64,000 nucleotides of DNA from Siphonodentalium dalli (GCA_032622095.1 CP136061.1:15440440-15504439); one strand, 5' to 3'. Shown: positions 22,757-34,945, counted from the stretch's first letter. The notes: generated by a model from the sequence alone, not told the origin. A program made the numbers and translations.

Positions 22757-23198
22757 TATGTGACCCGCCATATCAAATCCAGTAGTAAGTCGGGATTTTT
22801 TTACCCTGTGCCAATGCATTCTCTTATATATGCGAGTCGACCATAGGTCGCCTCGCATATATTAGAGAATGCATTGGCCTAACAATTTTTTATCATTTTT
22901 TTTAAATAAATGTTTCTTACAATTTTCAGGACATAAAATAAAAAACATCCATTACCCTGCAGGGAGCCCCACACATATATAGAAGCATACAGAAGAGTGT
23001 TGCCTACTCATGTTTGTCTGGGGCTCTGTATGGGTGAAATTATAAAATTGTTAAAGAATACAAGAAAAAACTATTAAAATTGTAAAAAATTGTTAGGCCA
23101 ATGCATTCTCCAGGTCGCCTCGCATATATAAGAGAATGCATTGGCACAGGGCAAAAAAATCCCGACTTACGACTGGATTTGATATGGCGGGTCACATA
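22757..23198. mobile_element. Family C3 MITE: C-type interior with different ends
   Basis: Outer inverted repeats of about 45 bp (TGTGACCCGCCATATCAAAT / ATTTGATATGGCGGGTCACA) next to TA, not TTAA. The interior contains one full and one partial copy of the C hairpin module, plus a CCCTGCAGGGAGCCCCACAC segment. Confidence 0.82.
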
Positions 23199-23458
23199 TA
23201 GTCTACAAAAGTACTATGATTGAATTTACTTGAGAGATATATATTGTGCATAGCCATTGCTATCTACATGTAAGTTGATGCCAAAAAAATTACATGATTA
23301 TTTTGAATTATATATACGATCATCCAAGATATAGATCTAATTATGAAAACTGCATCATTTGTGAATTTTTAGGGTTCATTCCGACTCATAAAGATTGAAC
23401 GAGAGGCCGATCACGTTCGGCAGATGTTAACCCATCCCTAGGCGATAGTAAATTACTA

Positions 23459-23834
23459 CCCCGCTGGACAAAACAAGTGTCCATTGGCACCGCGGTGTAT
23501 TTGCCGTTCGGCTGCGGTGTCAAGAGTTTGTAACTGCAGTTGAGCACCGCGGCCGAATGGCAAGTACACTGCGGCCAAACGGCAAGTTCACTGCGGCCGA
23601 AAGGCAACTACCTTCGCGGTCGAATGGCATGTACACCGTGGTTAGATTTCTGGTTTGTATTGTCTTTTTTCAGTTTGATGAAAGTACACCGTAGCAACTA
23701 CACCATGCCGAATGGCAATTACACCGCGGCCCAACTGTAGTTAGCCGGTGGAGCCACAGTGTAGTTCCATTTCGGCCGCGGTGGCAATGCTAACCGCACC
23801 GCAGTTAAGTGGACACTTGTTTTGTCTAGCAGGG
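23459..23834. mobile_element. Family E GC-rich foldback, TA target site
   Basis: Ends CCCCGCTGGACAAAACAAGT / ACTTGTTTTGTCTAGCAGGG with TA on both sides. The interior is a run of about 22-bp units built on CACCGCGGCCGAACGGCAA and its complement, arranged as inverted repeats. Confidence 0.82.
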
Positions 23835-23944
23835 TATGATCGGAATCATAAATGAGAGTTTTGATGTTGAATTATAGAGTATACTGTTATGTACATGTAC
23901 TATTATAGACAAATGTACACAACACAAATTATTGGAATTTATGG

Positions 23945-24008
23945 GTCACTCGCATTTATATAAGAGAATGCACTGATAATGCTGCACCACCACAGTCTTG
24001 GGTTAAAT
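23945..24008. mobile_element. Family C5 right-end fragment, decayed
   Basis: CTCGCATTTATATAAGAGAATGCACTG then AATGCTGCACCACCACAG and GGGTTAAA. Confidence 0.5.
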
Positions 24009-24089
24009 GTGAAAAGGTGACCTGGACATGGAACACTTGGGTTAAGAGAGTCCAATTTAAGTTTACAATGATAATGTATCAAATTCTAC

Positions 24090-24962
24090 TAGAGGTGCCA
24101 CGATTATTGATTTTGATAATCGATAATCGGTTGTCAATAATCGACTATAATCGATTAATCGTACCTAATAACTTCAGTGGAAGATTTCCGTAATATGGCC
24201 TATTGGCTGGGGGCTGGTTAAATGCACTGTCGCTGATTGTGGCATCGGCTGATGTAATTTTTTACATTAATAAAGTGCATCATAAACCACTGTTAATGAC
24301 CAAAGAACACAATGTATTGAATACCACCACAGTTCTCGGCGATGTTATGATTATAATATTTGTGAGTTCATTTGAACAAACGTTGCGATTGATTTCAGTT
24401 ACGAATAACCAAACATACAAACAATATAAAAGTAGGAAAGTTAGAAAGTATAAGTTTCATCAAACATCCAGTGCGTGGTTAACAATCACAAACGTGTGCC
24501 CCCACCCGCAAATTACAGGTCTGAGAACAAGTTAAGTATGATACACGATAACCTGTATTAGTAACATCTAAGGTGACAGTCGGCACATTTCAAAGCCATA
24601 GTGCCACCTGTCAAGTTTAAATGGATATACAACGACGTCGCCATAAGTTCAAAGCTGCAGTGCCACCGATTTGTAGAATATACAATGGGCCGAAGAGTAA
24701 CCATGTCGCATCATCAAATGAACTGCCGAGTGTTTGCAACATAAGTTAGTAGTACTCATGTTGTCGGAATCTCTTTGATTAAATTGATGTTGTTAACCCT
24801 TCGGTTGTAGATTAAACTGTAAAAGAAACACCGTATTCAATAATACCCGGCATTTTCCGACGTCTGAAATAAATAACGCAGATTAATCGACTATGGAAAT
24901 GTTAATCGATTATCGGCTTTATCAACGGTTCATCGATTATACGATTAATCGTGGCACCCCTA
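24090..24962. mobile_element. hAT-type element (873 bp), TAGAGGTGCC ends
   Basis: TIRs TAGAGGTGCCACGATTA / TAATCGTGGCACCCCTA with a perfect 8-bp duplication AATTCTAC (24082-24089, 24963-24970). Subterminal ATCGATTAATCG-type repeats at both ends. No recognisable transposase; a 110-codon frame inside has no family resemblance that I can see. Confidence 0.87.
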
Positions 24963-24970
24963 AATTCTAC

Positions 24971-26967
24971 CAACAACAGCCATCAAGATAAGAAACCTCA
25001 CTGCTGACCCATTAATATCAATTACATGTTAGGCCAAAAAAAAAAAGACCTGTGTTTCCGGTGACCCGCCCGCCTCTATTTCGGAGCTCCCGACGGTTTT
25101 AATTTTATTCATTTTGCAAAATTAGTACACATCTGGTTTTATTTTTGTGCCATCTGGAAACATTTCCATGTACAAATATGCAAAATCATCTTCCATTTTC
25201 TATTAGTTGCAGTCATTAATTTAATTCAATGAGTCATTAGCATAATTAAGTTAATTAACTGTGAAAATCATGCTCACAAAGCACAGCAAACATCCAAAAA
25301 CGGGAATTTCATCGCAAAATAACGGAATATGGCCGCCGTAGTACTGGTACATGTACCTTGAAAATAGGGAACATGAAACAAGAATAAAACGATGTCTTTC
25401 AGGATTATTGTTCATGATTGAGCCTATACCTTTATTAACTCAATTTGTTATGTGAAAGGGTATTAGTTAATTTAATTTAAATGAGTTTGGACATAGAATT
25501 TCTCTGAGTTAAATTTGAGTGATGGAGTGTGGTTGGTTGGTGTGAGTGATAGGTAGCCATTAAAGGTGCAACACTAGTATGGATGCAAACATTGAGCATT
25601 TGTGGGAAGCATTTTGTAAGCAGTTGAATATACATGTAGTTCACATACAGGGAACTCATGCTTTCACACAGCATACTATTATCATAATGGGATAGCCACT
25701 GCAATGGAGTGCATGAACTCTAAATACTCACTTATAACAAGATCATACATATATTTAGGACTATTAATTTTAATATAATAGTTTTAACTACTAGCTACAT
25801 GACATAACAGCCTTCCTGTCTAATAATATTTAACATAGTTGTTTTTAAACGGACATGGCTCATTCAAGCTTCCAAATTTTGTCTACTTAATTTGATGAAT
25901 TTAGTTTATGATTATATCATAACCATTTGATGAAATGAGACCAAAAAAACCTCATAAATGTTAAATATATATATCTACTTAAAATTATCAAGTTCAAGAA
26001 AAGTTTGTTTCAACACCAAAGTGTCTTCCATCGATTTCATAAAACATAATAAAATATGATATACAGATACATGTATATGATATGTTGCGATATATATGAT
26101 ATTTTAAGAATTTAAGAATTTAATGAATATATCAAACTCAATTGTTTCATAAAATCAATGATATTGCAACATAACTTGTTGAACCTTTATAATACAGAAA
26201 ATTATTTGGTTGTTAAGAATATGCAAATTTAAAGCCACTTGTAGAGAAATCTAGCATTGTAGACACAGTTCATATTGATATTAATCATCAATGATCAATG
26301 CATCATTTGAAAATGGAATGCCCAAGCATATTAGGCATTCTGGTTATGAATTTAGCATTTTCGCCATCTTTAACATCAATAAACCACAAACTTTCACACA
26401 ATTCATCGACAAGGAGTACTTCACATTTGTGACATTCATTTTCACAGTTCCAAGATGATTACCTGCAGATAATTCACCAATGCCCCATTCTGATAGTTTC
26501 AATGGTATTATATGCCATTACAGTCAGTAAATCACTCATATTATAAAGTCGCCTTCTACATGTATAGGTTGGTCCCTAACTTACATGTATATAGAGCCAC
26601 ATACATGAATGCCTAAAGTCTACAAATGTAGACTGATTGAATAAAACTCCAGAGATAATTACTGTGCATTGAAGCCATTGCTGATCTAAGAGGAATCCCC
26701 AAGGAAAGGTGTGATAATAATGTGAATGACCTCATATAATAATGGTTAAGCACACATCCCTACATTGCATGCAGACAATCGAAAGACAAGCACGTTTTTG
26801 TTTCCCAAACAATTGATTTATTTTGCTTTGTATTCTTTCTTGAGCGGTTCCAATGCACTTCTCAAGTAATCATGCAGTGTTTCCAAAGAATGATTGCGAA
26901 GCAGAAAATCAATGATTTTAAGAGATAGAACAGCCATGGACAGCTGCATGAAAATGCATCGACTTAT
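24971..26967. other. Repeat-poor AT-rich stretch, no gene seen
   Basis: About 2 kb without MITEs or arrays. Frames are short and no splice-bounded coding block was found. Its relative lack of mobile DNA is notable here. Confidence 0.5.
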
Positions 26968-27077
26968 CCGAGAATGAGTGTGTAAACTAAGAATAATGAG
27001 TGTGTAAACTAGGAATAATGAGAAAATGCATTGACTTATCCGAGAATGAGTGTGTAAACTAGGAATAATGAGAAAAT
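26968..27077. repeat. Short tandem repeat
   Basis: AATGAGTGTGTAAACTAxGAAT units and a longer 60-bp unit with TGCATYGACTTATCCGAG. Confidence 0.8.
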
Positions 27078-27123
27078 GTCAGCAGAGGGTCTCAATGTGT
27101 CTAGCCATACAGGGCCTTATAGT

Positions 27124-27498
27124 CAGGGGCGCCGGAAGCATCCAAGGGCAAGGGGGGCAGAGCCTACAAAAAGGGCACTTTTCCGCAAAAAAGGGCATTT
27201 TCTCCACAAACTCGGGAAAATAACCATAAATTCATTGTGGAAAAATCCCTATTTTAATGGTATTTGTCGGTTTTTATGGCCGTTTTGTGATAAAATTTAC
27301 AAAAAATTAATATTCCTTGTGAAATTGGTGGTATTTGGACCAAAACAGTCACATTTTGCTATAAAAACACGAGATTAAACACACAAAAAGCATTTTCTGT
27401 CTCCAGAAAAAGGGCAAGTCCTGCCCCCGCACGCCCCCTTTGGTCAAGGGCAGGGGGGTCAGCTGCCCCCCTCCGCCCCCCCTCTTCCGGCGCCCCTG
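27124..27498. mobile_element. hAT-type MITE inserted in the 32-mer satellite
   Basis: CAGGGGCGCCGGAAG / CTTCCGGCGCCCCTG ends with a perfect 8-bp duplication CTTATAGT (27116-27123, 27499-27506). The 375-bp interior is G-rich at the left and C-rich at the right. It splits a unit of the 32-bp repeat that continues on both sides. Confidence 0.9.
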
Positions 27499-27505
27499 CT
27501 TATAG

Positions 27506-28068
27506 TGTCTATAGGGCAGCCATACAGGGCCTTGTAGTGTCTATAGGGCAGCTATACAGGGCCTTGTAGTGTCTATAGGGCAGCCACACATGGCCTTGTA
27601 GTGTCTATACGGCAGCCACACAGGGCCTTGTAGTGTCTATAGGGCAGCCATACAGGGCCTTGTAGTGTCTATAGGGCAGCCATACAGGGCCTTGTAGTGT
27701 CTATAGGGCAGCCATACAGGGCCTTGTAGTGTCTATAGGGCAGCCACACAGGGCCTTGTAGTGTCTATAGGGCAGCCATACATGGCCTTGTAGTGTCTAT
27801 AGGGCCAGCAAACAGGGCCTTGTAGTGTCTATAGGGCAGCCATACAGGGCCTTGTAGTGTCTATAGGGCAGCCATACATGGCCTTGTAGTGTCTATAGGG
27901 CAGCCATACATGGCCTTGTAGTGTCTATAGGGCCAGCAAACAGGGCCTTGTAGTGTCAATAGGCCCAGCATACAGGGCCTTGTAGTGTCTATAGGGCCAG
28001 CATACAGGGCATTGTAGTGTCTATAGGGCCAGCATACAGGGCCTTGTAGTGTCTATAGGGCTAGCATA
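27506..28068. repeat. 32-bp minisatellite, about 17 units
   Basis: The unit is GCCTTGTAGTGTCTATAGGG followed by CAGCCATACAGG; a GGCCAGCATAC subtype dominates the right end. A partial unit left of the hAT MITE (27102-27123) shows the array once began there. Confidence 0.93.
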
Positions 28069-28225
28069 TTGAGTTTCAGGGGATTAATGTGTCTAATACA
28101 ATAGGGCCTAATTGTGTCTATGATAAAAAGGAATCAATGATTTTAAGAGATACATGTACATGTAGTACAGAATAGCAGCTAATATGAGCTGCATACAAAT
28201 GTATTGCTTTACATGCATCCCATAG

Positions 28226-30101
28226 GAAATGTTCAGATCATAAGTTTAACCCTTTCTATACTAAAGCATCATTGATGAGTAGTTATCCCATAGGAAATGT
28301 TCAGATCATAAGTTTAACCCTTTCTATACTAAAGCATCATTGATGAGTAGTTATTAGATAGGAAATGTTCAGATAATAAGTGCAACCCTTTCTATACTAA
28401 AGCATCATTGATGAGTCGTTATTAGATAGGAAATGTTCAAATAATAAGTGCAACCCTTTCTATACTAAAGCATCATTGATGATTAGTTATCCCATAGGAA
28501 ATGTTCAGATTATAAGTTTAACCCTTTCTATACTAAAGCATCATTGATGATTAGTTATCCCATAGGAAATGTTCAGATTATAAGTTTAACCCTTTCTATA
28601 CTAAAGCATCATTGATGATTAGTTATTCCATAGGAAATGTTCAGATTATAAGTTTAACCCTTTCTATACTAAAGCATCATTGATGATTAGTTATCCCAGA
28701 GGAAATGTTTAGATAATAAGTTTAACCCTTTCTACAATGTATACTAAAGCGTCAACAATGAGTAGTTATCCCATAGGAAATGTTCAGATAATAAGTTTAA
28801 CCCTTTCTATACTAAAGCATCATTGATGAGAGTTATCCCATAGGAAATGTTCAGATAATAAGTTTAACCCTTTCTATACTAAAGCATCAATGATGAGTAG
28901 TTATCCCATAGGAAATGTTCAGATAATAAGTTTAACCCTTTCTATACTAAAGCGTCAATGATGAGTATAGTTATCCCATAGGAAATGTTCAGATAATAAG
29001 TTTAACCCTTGCTATACTAATGCATCATTCATGAGTAGTTATCCCATAGGAAATGTTCAGATAATAAGTTTAACCCTTTCTATACTCTAAAGCATCATTG
29101 ATGATTAGTTATCCCATAGGAAATGTTCAGATTATAAGTTTAACCCGTTCTATACTAAAGCATCATTGATGATTAGTTATTCCATAGGAAATGTTCAGAT
29201 TATAAGTTTAACCCTTTCTATACTAAAGCATCATTGATGATTAGTTATCCCAGAGGAAATGTTCAGATTATAAGTTTAACCCTTTCTATACTAAAGCATC
29301 ATTGATGATTAGTTATCCCATAGGAAATGTTCAGATTATAAGTTTAACCCTTTCTATACTAAAGCATCATTGATGATTAGTTATCCCAGAGGAAATGTTT
29401 AGATAATAAGTTTAACCCTTTCTACAATGTATACTAAAGCGTCAACAATGAGTAGTTATCCCATAGGAAATGTTCAGATAATAAGTTTAACCCTTTCTAT
29501 ACTAAAGCATCATTGATGAGTAGTTATCCCATAGGAAATGTTCAGATAATAAGTTTAACCCTTTCTATACTAAAGCATCATTGATGAGAGTTATCCCATA
29601 GGAAATGTTCAGATAATAAGTTTAACCCTTTCTATACTAAAGCATCAATGATGAGTAGTTATCCCATAGGAAATGTTCAGATAATAAGTTTAACCCTTTC
29701 TATACTAAAGCGTCAATGATGAGTATAGTTATCCCATAGGAAATGTTCAGATAATAAGTTTAACCCTTGCTATACTAATGCATCATTCATGAGTAGTTAT
29801 CCCATAGGAAATGTTCAGATAATAAGTTTAACCCTTTCTATCATAAATACTCCTTGACGAGTAGTTATCCCATAGGAATGTTCAGATAATAAATTTAACC
29901 CTTTCTTTACTAACGCGTAATTGATGAGTAGTTATTAGATAGGAAATGTTCAGATAATAAGTTTAACCCTTTCTATATTAAAGCATCATTGATGATTAGT
30001 TATCCCAAAGGAAATGTTCCAATAATTAGTTTAACCCTTTCTATACTAAATAGTCATTGACGAGTAGTTATATCATAGGAAATGTTCAGATAATAAGTTT
30101 A
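28226..30101. repeat. 68-bp minisatellite, about 27 units, with higher-order repeat
   Basis: The unit contains CCCATAGGAAATGTTCAGAT, AATAAGTTTAACCCTTTCTA and TACTAAAGCATCATTGATGA. A distinctive run of variant units (CAGAGG..TTTCTACAATGTATAC; GATGAGAGTT; GCGTCAATGATGAGTATAG; GCTATACTAATGCATCATTC) occurs from about 28694 and again from about 29390. Confidence 0.94.
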
Positions 30102-30342
30102 AAGACATATTATGTACTTGTGCGGGTGCGTGAAACTGACAAGATAGTATTCAGGCACTATGGCAACTGGAGGAATGTAACATTCTACTAAGTTTGCCGA
30201 AAATTTGTAGCAAATCGACCGTACCACTCCATATAAAACATCGTCAATTGTAAATATTTACTACTCGATTCTGGACGCATCTATCGGCGATAAACTAACA
30301 AAAATGATTTCGCCATCGAGAGTCACTGCATTTAATCCATAT
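30101..30342 (-). mobile_element. Family D copy, truncated by a hAT-type element
   Basis: Starts TTTAAAGACATATTATGTAC at the end of the 68-mer array. It is cut at 30342 by the TAGAGGTGCC terminus of another element, so the order of insertion can be read. Confidence 0.75.
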
Positions 30343-30865
30343 TAGAGGTGCCACGATTATTGATTTTGATAATCGATAATCGGTCGTCAATAATCGACTA
30401 TAATCGATTAATCGTACCTAATATTAATAACATCAGTGGAAGTATACCGTAATATGGCATATTGCCTGGGTGCTCGTTAACTCAATAACTGCACTGTCAC
30501 TGGTCGTTTGAGATATATTGGCTGATGTAATTTTTACGTTAATAAAGTGCATCATAAACCACTGTTAATGACTAATGAGCACAATGTATTGAATACCAGC
30601 ACAGTTCTCGGCGATATTATGGTTATAATATTTGTGAGTTCATTAGAACGAACGTAGCGATTAATTTCAGTTTTAGGAATAGCCACATATACAAACAATA
30701 CAAAAGTAGGAATGAACGATGGAACGCCGGTGGTTCCTAAAGAAAGGAATCAAATGTTATGGGAACTATAAGTTTCATCAAACTTCCAGTGCGTGGTTAA
30801 CAATCACAAACGTGTGCCCCCCACCCGCAAATTGCAGGACTCAGAACAAGCTAAGTATTTGATAA
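30343..30865. mobile_element. hAT-type element, same family, right part lost
   Basis: Aligns with the left 450 bp of 24090-24962 (TIR, ATCGATTA repeats, CATCATAAACCACTGTTAAT, GTGCGTGGTTAACAATC). About 55 bp at 30712-30768 is an insertion or replacement. The right TIR is absent. Confidence 0.77.
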
Positions 30866-31229
30866 CAGTCTGTTTCATTCAGCATTCACCACACGATATG
30901 CGATAGCCTTTTTTTACCAGTAACTTCTAAGTATACATTTGTACTTAAATAAACAAAGTACACTCGCAATGTAATTGCGGAGAACATCACTGATTAAAAT
31001 GCCATATATACATGCCATGTATATTGTTCCCTGGTTTTAGAGAGAATGTCAATCAACTTCCCATTGGTCCATTCAGATTAAAGGGCGAGTGCAATGCAGG
31101 TTTCACATTGCGAGACGTGTGGAGGTTTCACATTGCGAGACGTGTGGAGGTTTCACATTGCGAGATGTAACTTGTCCCTATTTTGGTTATTAATTAGAAG
31201 TGGACTGTTATCAGGGAGAAGTCATAATG
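30866..31229. other. No gene; small 25-bp triplet repeat
   Basis: GAGGTTTCACATTGCGAGACGTGT repeats about three times at 31098-31165. Confidence 0.6.
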
Positions 31230-31437
31230 TACAGTAATGCTCTAAATAATCGACTCCTTAACCACAGCAGAATTATGGGTAACTTTTCAGGATTTAGTCG
31301 GAAATATGGCTTGTTGGCATTCATCGGAGAACTTTCCGATGAATGGAAACAAGCCATATTTCCCACTAAATCCTGAAAATTAAATTACCCATAATTCTGC
31401 TGAGGTGAAGGAGTCAATTATTTAGAGCATTACTGTA
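31230..31437. mobile_element. Family A foldback MITE, full-length
   Basis: Complete arms with few mismatches. The right arm carries a small TTAAA insertion near 31380. Confidence 0.85.
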
Positions 31438-32299
31438 TAGGATCCAATAATTATTATGCTAAACAGGAACCCATTTATAAAACCATTATAGTGAATAAGA
31501 ACAAGGTTATAATTAAATACATGTGCACTTTAAATCTGCTGTTTGTTTGGAGATACGCAAGCTGGCATATGAGAGAGAATTACATGTTAAGTCACTTCTC
31601 CCTGGGACAAAAAAGAGAAATGGCAAAATTTAGGGATATGTCTCCCAAGTCGCCTTCTAGTCTCATCACTGTAATAGGGGCTTAATATGTCAAACCTACT
31701 ATAAGTCACCTTAATGTGTCTACAAGGGTACTTTATTGGTTTAAAGGATGTCATACCGGTAATATAAAAGATATGTGGCTACCCAAAAAGGATGGTATTA
31801 ATGTGGCTTTAGCACAACAGGGTTTAATATTGTTAGCCTAAAAGATGACCTTAATGTGTCTAGCCTAATAAAAATTTATGTGTCTAGCCCAAGAGGGCCT
31901 TAAGTCTAGCCTAAAAAGGCCTCATTGTGTCTTAAGTTTAAAAAAGACTCAATGTCGCTAAAAGGCCATAATGTCGCTGTATTAAATGTCCAGAAGGTTA
32001 CACTGGTGTAAATGTGTTTCCGAGTGACATCTAACTGGTGCGTGAAGAATGTATATGTATAGGAGAGAATAACATAGACACTGCATGCATGGCCCGTTTT
32101 GTTCCCAGCTGTACTGAAGAAGGAGACAGCTCGGAGGATGACGTTTGAATGCATCATGAGGGAGAGAGATCCTCACAAAGCCACAAAGATCCTATTGATT
32201 ATTCGGCATGCGAAAAGCGAATTACCTCACAAGGGGCCAACAACGTTAGCGAGAAATTACCGCTGCCCAGGTCCTCAGAAATCAACAACTGGTCTTTTA
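31438..32299. other. No gene seen
   Basis: Irregular repeats of CTTAATGTGTCTAGCCTA (31690-31980) resemble a decayed minisatellite; then the GGTTACACTGG fragment. Confidence 0.5.
31992..32072. repeat. Fragment of the GGTTACACTGG element
   Basis: AAGGTTACACTGGTGTAAATG then GAGTGACATCTAACTGGTGC and TATATGTATAGGAGAGAATA, in reverse order at 42555-42644. Confidence 0.6.
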
Positions 32300-32818
32300 C
32301 AAGCCTGAGTTCAGTGTGCCTGTCATTTGCAGAATGAGGTCCCCAGAGGGTGAATTTAGTGACCCTATTCCACATAGCGGGCTGGCATCACTAAATTCAC
32401 CCTCTGGGGACCTCATTCTGCCTAGGCCTCATCTTCTCTGGAAAGTTTCTTTATTATCTAATTTCTATAGAAACTTCTTCACACAGATTCTAATTCTTTT
32501 TTAGTTTAGTTTCTCTGTTTCCCCTAATTGGCAGACAACACATTGCATAATCGAGGTTCCCAATGGGTGTACATCAAATTATTCACAATTTGGGAACTTC
32601 AAACTGAATCTATGTCTCCCATAGCAGACGAGGCCATGCAGAATGAGGTTCCCAGAGGGTGAATTTAGTGATGCTATCTCGATATTTGCCATTCATCGGA
32701 AAGCTCTCAGTGAGAGCTTTCCGATGAATGACAACAAGCCATATTTCCGACTAAATCCTGAAAAATTACCCATAATTCTGCTGTTGTTAAGGAGTCGATT
32801 ATTTAGGGCATTACTGTA
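32300..32818. mobile_element. Family B long form fused to family A right arm (chimera)
   Basis: The left terminus, first hairpin and central spacer are family B. The second B hairpin stops in its loop at about 32683 (GTGATGCTATCTC) and continues as the loop and right arm of family A, ending GCATTACTGTA at 32818. The outer ends thus belong to two different superfamilies. Confidence 0.8.
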
Positions 32819-33124
32819 TCTGTGATATCTATATGTGACTTCTGTCTGCAGAAACAAAATTTCACAGTAAATAGCCAGTTTCAACAAAAATATTTATAAA
32901 ACATGCGCACTGCCCCCACCCACTTTTTAAACCAATAATGAGAGCCTTATAAGTGGTATTTAATAGTATAACTACATGTACTAATTTGTAACTACAAGTA
33001 GTTTTCCTCCATGCAATTTTGACTGCCAAAACCACATAAAGTGTACCACATTCAACCCATTTCTTCAATAATACCCCACCCCCCTCAATGAACTAATATT
33101 TTCCGAATTTCCAACCAATTCCAT

Positions 33125-33480
33125 TGCGCCATTTAAAAAAAATGCAATATTTGATAAATTTATCATCATATACATGTACATGTACACTCTTTAATTTCAA
33201 AACTTTCGGCCTATAACGCCTTCATCGGTGTACAGTAATGCCCTAAGTAATCGACTCCTTAAACACATCAGAATTATGGGGTAACCAACTTTTCAGGATT
33301 TAGTTGGAAATATGGCTTGTTGCCATTCATCGGAAAGCTCTCGGGGAGAGCTTTCCAATGAATGGCAAGCCATATTTCCGACTAAATCCTGAAAAGTTTT
33401 GAAATTAAAAGAGTGTACATGTACATGTACCGGTATATGATGATAAATTTATCAAATATTGCATTTTTTTAAATGGCGCA
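33125..33480. repeat. Outer hairpin enclosing a family A copy
   Basis: Arms of about 85 bp at 33125-33206 and 33393-33480 (TGCGCCATTTAAAAAA / TTTTTTTAAATGGCGCA outside, TTTCAAAACTTT / AAAGTTTTGAAA inside). The spacer is CGGCCTATAACGCCTTCATC plus a truncated family A element. Confidence 0.8.
33231..33392. mobile_element. Family A MITE, right end lost inside a larger hairpin
   Basis: The left arm and most of the right arm (to CCTGAAAAGTT) are present. The terminal 55 bp of the right arm are replaced by the arm of an outer inverted repeat, joined at a short AAAGTT homology. Confidence 0.8.
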
Positions 33481-33597
33481 GGTTTGAAATTTAGTTAGAA
33501 CCTCAGAGAGTGATTGAGTAAAGACTTGGCTGTACTTACTAGTACATGTAATACTCATAACAAAGAACGCATGATAAAGGATAAGTTCTTTGTTATG

Positions 33598-33850
33598 CAA
33601 GCCTTGAAATAGTGTGCCTGTCATTTGCAGAATGAGGTCCCAGAGGGTGAATTTAGTGATGCTACCCTGCATATTGGGCTAGCATCACTACATTCACCCT
33701 CTGGGAACCTCATTCTGCTGAGGCCTAAGCAGAATGAGGTTCCCAGAGGGTGAATTTAGTGATGCTAGCCTGCTGTGTGGGGTAGCGTCACTAGATTCAC
33801 CCTCTGGGGACCTCATTCTGCAAATGACAGGCACACTATTTCAAGGCTTG
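33598..33850. mobile_element. Family B hAT-type MITE, two hairpins
   Basis: CAAGCCTTG...CAAGGCTTG ends with a perfect 8-bp duplication TTGTTATG (33590-33597, 33851-33858). The two hairpins are joined by GAGGCCTAAGC, a remnant of the long-form spacer. Confidence 0.9.
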
Positions 33851-33870
33851 TTGTTATGAGTACCACTATC

Positions 33871-34056
33871 CAAGTCTGAGTTTAGTGTGCCTGTCATTTG
33901 GAGAATGAGGTCCCCAGAGAATAAATTTAGTGAAGCTATCCCTCAGTGAGAGCTTTCCGATAAATGGCAACAAGCCATATTTCCAACTAAATCCTGAAAA
34001 GTTACCCATAATTCTGCTGTGGTTGAGGAGTCGATTATTGAGGGCAGCATTACTTT
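33871..34056. mobile_element. Second family B / family A chimera
   Basis: Begins CAAGTCTGAGTTTAGTGTGCCTG with half a B palindrome (to AGTGAAGCTATCC at about 33941). It then switches at the loop to the A right arm, ending GCAGCATTACTTTA. The same joining position is used as at 32683 but with different bases lost, so the two are not simple copies. Confidence 0.75.
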
Positions 34057-34599
34057 ATGTAGAACTCTGGTCGGCTTATTTCATAAAGGTGGTAGCATCT
34101 CTTATCTTCATTTATGATGAATTTATTATCGTGCAGGCGATGTGATGGTTGTGATTTTACCATATTGGTAAAATTTTCCATCGACAAACTATAGTATTAA
34201 CAGTTGATGTTGTAATATCGTGCATATAACCTTCATATGTTACGTAGAACAAATTTATATCCTTTTGTCATGCTCTTTTGTATATATTGTCATTGTCGGG
34301 AAAGTAAGTGAGGAAGCTATGCAATTTGTAAAAATTAGAAACAGTTCGTGCATTTGAATTGGGATTCATTTTACTACTGTTCTACAGAGATGTTTGCGAT
34401 TTAAGTGATACGTAATATTTAACAGTCGCTAAGGGGCGGGGATCAATATCAAGTTGGGCATGCCAGTGTATCATGTATTTCTAATAATAAGTCATGTAAC
34501 TGTCTGAGATTCAAACTTTCACCCATGAAGACCTTTTATATCGAAAGCATTGAAATTAAAAGAGTGTACTGTATTATGATGATCATTTTTCTAAATAAT

Positions 34600-34945
34600 T
34601 TCAGAATAAGGTCTGACAGGTTCTACTCTGGGTAAAGCCCGTAGAGATCATATTCCACCAGTAAAAAACCTGGAAACTTTTTGAAGTTTTGACAGGGAAC
34701 CTTATAAAATTGAAAAAATAACAAAGGGTAGAATGTTTATTGCAATATCGGCTCTCAAAAGCATGCAACTTTGAATTGGGACCTTCACATATAGTGAAGT
34801 ACACTATTAAGGAGCAGATAATCATTAAGAAATATATTCCCTGTGTTATTTTTTCGACTTTATAAGGTTCCATGTCAAAACTTTAAAAAGTTCCAAGGTT
34901 TTGTACCGATGGAATATGATCTCTACGGGCATTAGCCATAGTAGT
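34600..34945. mobile_element. Foldback element, 95-bp arms
   Basis: CCCGTAGAGATCATATTCCA...CCTTATAAA on the left is repeated in inverse at 34850-34935. The 125-bp centre also occurs alone at 57320-57425. Confidence 0.7.

Noticed and set aside
24203-24535. 110-codon frame inside the hAT-type element as a transposase remnant
   Set aside because: No dimerisation or zinc-finger motif of hAT transposases is visible, and the second copy does not preserve the frame.
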